Assembly (NCBI GenBank): GCA_017557865.1
Contig: JAFYXW010000001.1
Location: 1 to 64,000 of the forward strand
Direction: 5' to 3'
Origin: Candidatus Saccharimonadota bacterium
Lineage (GTDB): Bacteria > Patescibacteriota > Saccharimonadia > Saccharimonadales > Saccharimonadaceae
Length of the DNA stretch: 64,000 bases
Below the pieces are notes generated by a model. That model did no database searches, had not been told where the DNA came from, and saw only the letters and a list, made by a program, of their open reading frames with translations. Shown one piece after another: positions 61,015 through 64,000 of this stretch. How positions within the stretch are numbered: position 1 is the first letter of the stretch; each line of letters starts with the position of its first letter. A program made the translations under genes and the position numbers.

Positions 61015-61665
61015 ATGAGATACTTAGCAGATATACTTACATTTTCACGGTTCATTTTATCAATTGCGCTTATCGTGTGGTCGTTTCTTCGCGGCTCGGC
61101 AGATGGCGCTTTTATTATTTTTCTTACCGCTCAAATCACCGATATTTTTGACGGTACTTGCGCTCGTAAGTGGCCATTTCCAAAAGATAAGACTCCAAAA
61201 TATCGCAAATATGCTGCACAATTCGATATGGTCTCGGATGTCCTCCTAGCTGGCGCACAAGTCTTGTTCTGTCTTTTAAACGTCAACTGGATTGCTGCAC
61301 TTGTCGTTATTATTTTCTATGTGCTAATCTGCCCAGTAGTGGAGCTTATCGTTTATGGCAAGTTCTTTGGCCACCCAGACAACTGTACCGCTCATAGTCT
61401 TGCTAAAATTAATTTCCCTCTCGCCAAAGTTATTATTATGGTTCGTCGCTACACTTATACAATTTGTCTTGGTGTAATTAATGCTTTCCTGCTCTTCGCT
61501 ACTAGCTGGGCCCTCCCAGTAAAAATCGGCCTCTTTATCTTTGGCTGTTCTATCTTCGTATTTTGCTATTTCTTCCTAGCAGCTCGTCGCGAGCACATCT
61601 CTCGCGATGCCGTCGAGATCGAAAAAGACCTTGCTAAAAAAGCGAAGTCACAGAAGAAGAAATAA
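61015..61665 (+). CDS. CDP-alcohol phosphatidyltransferase-like protein
   Basis: A 216-aa membrane protein with about five spans. The family motif reads DIFDGTCAR, then a longer gap of about 15 residues and AAQFDMVSD. The canonical form has 8-9 residues and a Gly (Gly-x3-Asp-x3-Asp); here Gly is replaced by Ala and the gap is longer. It may join CDP-diacylglycerol to an alcohol in phospholipid synthesis, but the altered motif makes the activity uncertain. It overlaps the end of the opposite gene by 32 bp. Confidence 0.75.
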   Translation: MRYLADILTFSRFILSIALIVWSFLRGSADGAFIIFLTAQITDIFDGTCARKWPFPKDKTPKYRKYAAQFDMVSDVLLAGAQVLFCLLNVNWIAALVVIIFYVLICPVVELIVYGKFFGHPDNCTAHSLAKINFPLAKVIIMVRRYTYTICLGVINAFLLFATSWALPVKIGLFIFGCSIFVFCYFFLAARREHISRDAVEIEKDLAKKAKSQKKK

Positions 61666-62407
61666 AATTATTCGGATTATATAAATTCATTGCCACGATT
61701 TTGGCGGCTAGTTCTCCGTTCCAAATCGAGAGTGGTGAGTAACCAGATTTTTCTAGCGGTACCGCCGTCACGTTCCCGCTTGCTGCAAACAAAATTTGTT
61801 CATTTGCTAAAGTCACAATTGAAACAGGATAACTCAAAGTGAATTTATGTAATACTTCCGCCACTTGCATCACTGATTGTGACAACAAGAGCATCTTTGG
61901 ATAATATACCGCGCGGAGCAGTTTAATTAGCTGCGGCATACTGGCCATCAGAATTAAATTCTCATTCATTAGTATGCGTTCCGGCGAATTTTCAGCTACT
62001 AAATCTACAGCGTCGCGAGTAATCAAAGTCATTTTTTCGGCAGATTTAAGGGCGCGAGCTACAGCCAGCCCGGTAATCGAATTCTTGGAAATGTCGCCAA
62101 TGACTAAATTAAAATCTGCATCATTAAGGGCGTCGCTTAATCCTTCGCCGCTGAAAGAACCAGCGTCGGTTGATGGTAAGAAAACAAAATTAGGCAGTGG
62201 TGGCAGCTGGTTTTTTAGAGCGTCCGGTAAAATTACATTTATAGTCTCTACTGGATATTTTTCCCCCATGAACTCAGCTGTTTTTACGGGCACACGAAAA
62301 TTTTGCCCATTCCCACCGATGATATTTACTGCGCCCTGTTTCCGTTCCGGAATATTCCAAGTAAGGTCTTCGCTTGGTCTCGCGGTGATTTTATTAAAAT
62401 AATCCAT
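61634..62407 (-). CDS. Carbohydrate-kinase-fold protein (possible NAD(P)HX dehydratase relative)
   Basis: A 257-aa protein starting MDYFNKITARPSEDLTWNIP. Its GNGQNFRVP, LPSTDAGSFSGEGLSDAL, LVIGDISKNSITGLAVARAL and LITRDAV segments recall the ribokinase-like fold of the YjeF C-terminal (ADP/ATP-dependent NAD(P)HX dehydratase) group. The match is by eye and the catalytic GxGD-type motif is not clear. Its start overlaps the stop of xth by one base (TAATG), so it is in that operon. Confidence 0.45.
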   Translation of the reverse strand: MDYFNKITARPSEDLTWNIPERKQGAVNIIGGNGQNFRVPVKTAEFMGEKYPVETINVILPDALKNQLPPLPNFVFLPSTDAGSFSGEGLSDALNDADFNLVIGDISKNSITGLAVARALKSAEKMTLITRDAVDLVAENSPERILMNENLILMASMPQLIKLLRAVYYPKMLLLSQSVMQVAEVLHKFTLSYPVSIVTLANEQILFAASGNVTAVPLEKSGYSPLSIWNGELAAKIVAMNLYNPNNFISSSVTSLF

Positions 62408-63210
62408 TAAAACTCCAAATCTATACTAATTGGACAATGGTCTGAACCTTCGATCTCTTCATGAATCTCGGCAGACTTTAAATGTGGTAAAAGCGACTTT
62501 GAAATAAAGAAATAATCAATGCGCCAGCCGATGTTGCGAACCCTGGCCATATTGCGCCAAGTCCACCAAGTGTAGCGTCCGGTTTCGTCTGGATGAAGTG
62601 CGCGGAAAGTATCCACAAAACCAGCATTAATAATATTGTCGATACCTTGTCTCTCTTCTTTGGTGTAGCCAGCGTTTTCTTCGTTGTCTTTTGGTCTAGC
62701 CAAATCAATTTCAGTGTGTGCTGCATTGAAATCACCACATACTACCACCGGCTTGTTCTTTTCCAAATCCTTGATGTATTTTAGAAATGCTGGATCCCAG
62801 AGTTTTTCGCGTAGCTTCAAGCGCGTTAGCTCATGTTTACTGTTTGGTGTGTATACGGTTACTAGATAATACTCCGGAAATTCCGCTGTGAGCACGCGGC
62901 CCTCAGTTAGAGCGCTGCCGTGCTGGTCTTCTTCCCAGTTGTAGCCAATGTTAATGCTATCGTCAAAACCATAAGAAACGGAAAGTGGCTTGATTTTGGT
63001 AAAAATCGCCGTACCGGAATAGCCAGGCCTCACAGCCGAGTTCCATAGCTCTTCATATTCTGGTAAATCAATTTCAGCTTGGCCTTGCTTGGCCTTGGTT
63101 TCTTGGATACAAACAATGTCTGGTTTTTCTGCGCTGATAAAACTCTGTAAAGCACCTTTATTAATTACGGCGCGGAGCCCATTTACGTTCCAAGAATAAA
63201 TTTTAGGCAT
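62407..63210 (-). CDS. xth: Exodeoxyribonuclease III
   Basis: A 267-aa AP endonuclease/3'-exonuclease of the EEP family. Motifs are MPKIYSWNVNGLRA, VCIQETKAKQG, CGDFNAAHTEIDL, WRIDYFFIS and GSDHCPISIDL at the C-terminus. I take the ATG at 63210, preceded by GAGG; the five codons before it are inside smpB. The start overlaps the end of smpB by 8 bp. Works in base excision repair. Confidence 0.93.
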   Translation of the reverse strand: MPKIYSWNVNGLRAVINKGALQSFISAEKPDIVCIQETKAKQGQAEIDLPEYEELWNSAVRPGYSGTAIFTKIKPLSVSYGFDDSINIGYNWEEDQHGSALTEGRVLTAEFPEYYLVTVYTPNSKHELTRLKLREKLWDPAFLKYIKDLEKNKPVVVCGDFNAAHTEIDLARPKDNEENAGYTKEERQGIDNIINAGFVDTFRALHPDETGRYTWWTWRNMARVRNIGWRIDYFFISKSLLPHLKSAEIHEEIEGSDHCPISIDLEF

Positions 63211-63619
63211 AACGTCCTCTTTCAAAATCGCGCTTTTTGATGGTTTCGCGCTTGTCGTATTTCTTTTTACCTTTACCTACAGCAATCACCAGTTTGATAT
63301 GCCTGTCGCCGCCAAGTAGTCTTACCGGCACAATAGTAGAGCCAGCTACCTTTTCGCGCATAAGAGCTGCAATTTGTTTTTTGGTTGCGAGGAGCTTAAT
63401 ATTTCTCGCCGTGTCTGCACCGAGCGTTAAATTATTTAGCCACAATTCTCCCCCTCGGATTGTTACAAAAGACCCCTTTAGTTGCACGTGATGGTCGCGA
63501 ATTGAGCGAACTTCATCACCAGACAAACTCATCCCAGCAACAAGCTCGTCGCCGAGCTGATAATCATAATGCGCTCTGCGGTTTACTGTCACCATATCTG
63601 GGGCTTTTTGCTTTTTCAT
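63203..63619 (-). CDS. smpB: SsrA-binding protein SmpB
   Basis: SmpB binds tmRNA for rescue of stalled ribosomes. The 138-aa protein has RRAHYDYQLGDELVAGMSLSGDEVRSIR, the core KGSFVTIRGGELWLNNL, and the C-terminal KKKYDKRETIKKRDFERGRYA tail. TATAAT ends exactly 6 nt before the ATG (63619) and follows the dnaE stop directly. The tmRNA gene itself is not in this window. Confidence 0.93.
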   Translation of the reverse strand: MKKQKAPDMVTVNRRAHYDYQLGDELVAGMSLSGDEVRSIRDHHVQLKGSFVTIRGGELWLNNLTLGADTARNIKLLATKKQIAALMREKVAGSTIVPVRLLGGDRHIKLVIAVGKGKKKYDKRETIKKRDFERGRYA

Positions 63620-63634
63620 ACCCCTATTATACCA

Positions 63635-64000
63635 CTAATTTACCTTAACTTTGTCTTCGCCCAGCAAATCACGAAGTTTGGCTAGGAGCTCGTCGCTCGC
63701 ATCAACTTTAAATGGCATTCTTAGTGGTTTTTTCTCGGTGCCATCCTTTATAACCAGAACGACTTCCTGCACGCCAATATGAATGTCCGCTAGGCGCCGA
63801 ATTGCTGTCAGCATTTCGGTGTCATTCGGGTTTTCAATCAAAAGATACAGTCTTTCCTTTCTAGGATCTTTTGGTGGTTCCTTGATGCTGCCGAGTGGGG
63901 CTTCTAGTTTTGTTCCGGTAGATTGATAATTCTCTAGTACTTCATCCGAGATTAACTCAACGCTTTCGGCCAGCAGTTTAACATCGGAAGTGATATTCCC
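63635..64000 (-). CDS. dnaE: DNA polymerase III alpha subunit, 3' end (partial)
   Basis: The frame is open from the window edge and ends at a TAG at 63635-63637. The visible 121 residues include LYLLIENPNDTEMLTAIRRL and then IHIGVQEVVLVIKDG, which resemble the C-terminal end of bacterial DnaE, following its OB-fold (residues GNITSDVKLLAESVELISDE). The identification is by pattern in a short C-terminal fragment. The start is outside the window. Confidence 0.6.
   Translation of the reverse strand, partial: GNITSDVKLLAESVELISDEVLENYQSTGTKLEAPLGSIKEPPKDPRKERLYLLIENPNDTEMLTAIRRLADIHIGVQEVVLVIKDGTEKKPLRMPFKVDASDELLAKLRDLLGEDKVKVN

Noticed and set aside
1-64000. CRISPR arrays, insertion sequences or prophage
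   Set aside because: No regularly spaced repeat series, transposase or phage structural gene was seen. The only long direct repeat is the 107-bp pair in the surface-protein cluster.

Overview
The window looks like a chromosomal segment from a Candidate Phyla Radiation (Patescibacteria) bacterium, most probably a Saccharibacteria (TM7) relative. This is inferred from gene content: a compact division/peptidoglycan cluster without mraZ or mur ligases, a sortase, tandem FISUMP-type surface proteins, DUF3048, PIN/PhoH and PIN-TRAM proteins, GltX with GatCAB, a phosphoketolase, and many short overlapping genes. UGA is used as a normal stop (mraY ends in TGA), which argues against Gracilibacteria and Absconditabacteria. 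No insertion sequence, phage or CRISPR array was seen.

Layout. 1-2035: gene tail, two unknown genes and a non-coding stretch. 2036-9247: cell-wall and division operon rsmH, (leader peptide and structured RNA), ftsL-like, ftsI, mraY, ftsW, murG, ftsQ-like. 9932-16306: TraD/VirD4-like ATPase, a sigma-region-4/HARE-HTH protein and topA on the minus strand. 16354-16697: a candidate structured ncRNA with a consensus promoter and a strong terminator. 16691-24419: dprA, pth, PhoH-PIN, der, tRNA-Glu, DUF3048, gltX. 24438-33392: envelope proteins, sortase, tRNA-Leu, two Nudix enzymes, regulators, metK and a glycosyltransferase. 33437-38303: four tandem paralogous membrane proteins, tuf and small unknown genes. 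38350-45737: fusA, the gatC-gatA-(HEPN-like)-gatB operon and murJ. 45771-53172: class A PBP, PIN-TRAM, a phosphoketolase split into two overlapping genes, uvrB. 53271-60821: four tandem surface-protein paralogs. 60898-64000: a 30-aa membrane peptide, CDP-alcohol transferase, kinase-fold protein, xth, smpB and the 3' end of dnaE.

How the genes fit together. FtsI, MraY, FtsW, MurG, MurJ and PBP1A make and flip lipid II and polymerise the wall. The sortase could act on the surface proteins, which carry a PDTG sorting-like signal at the N-terminus instead of the C-terminus. GltX plus GatCAB, with a tRNA-Glu, suggests the indirect route to Gln-tRNA.

Expression signals are unusually readable. At least thirteen genes have a -10 hexamer ending exactly 6 nt before the ATG, which predicts leaderless mRNAs; other genes have strong Shine-Dalgarno sites. 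Several promoters are built into the terminator of the gene upstream, with the -35 element in the terminator loop. The most notable candidates for something undescribed are the N-terminal sorting-signal hairpin proteins, the domain-split phosphoketolase, the ncRNA beside topA, the structured leader before ftsL, and the terminator-promoter composite elements.
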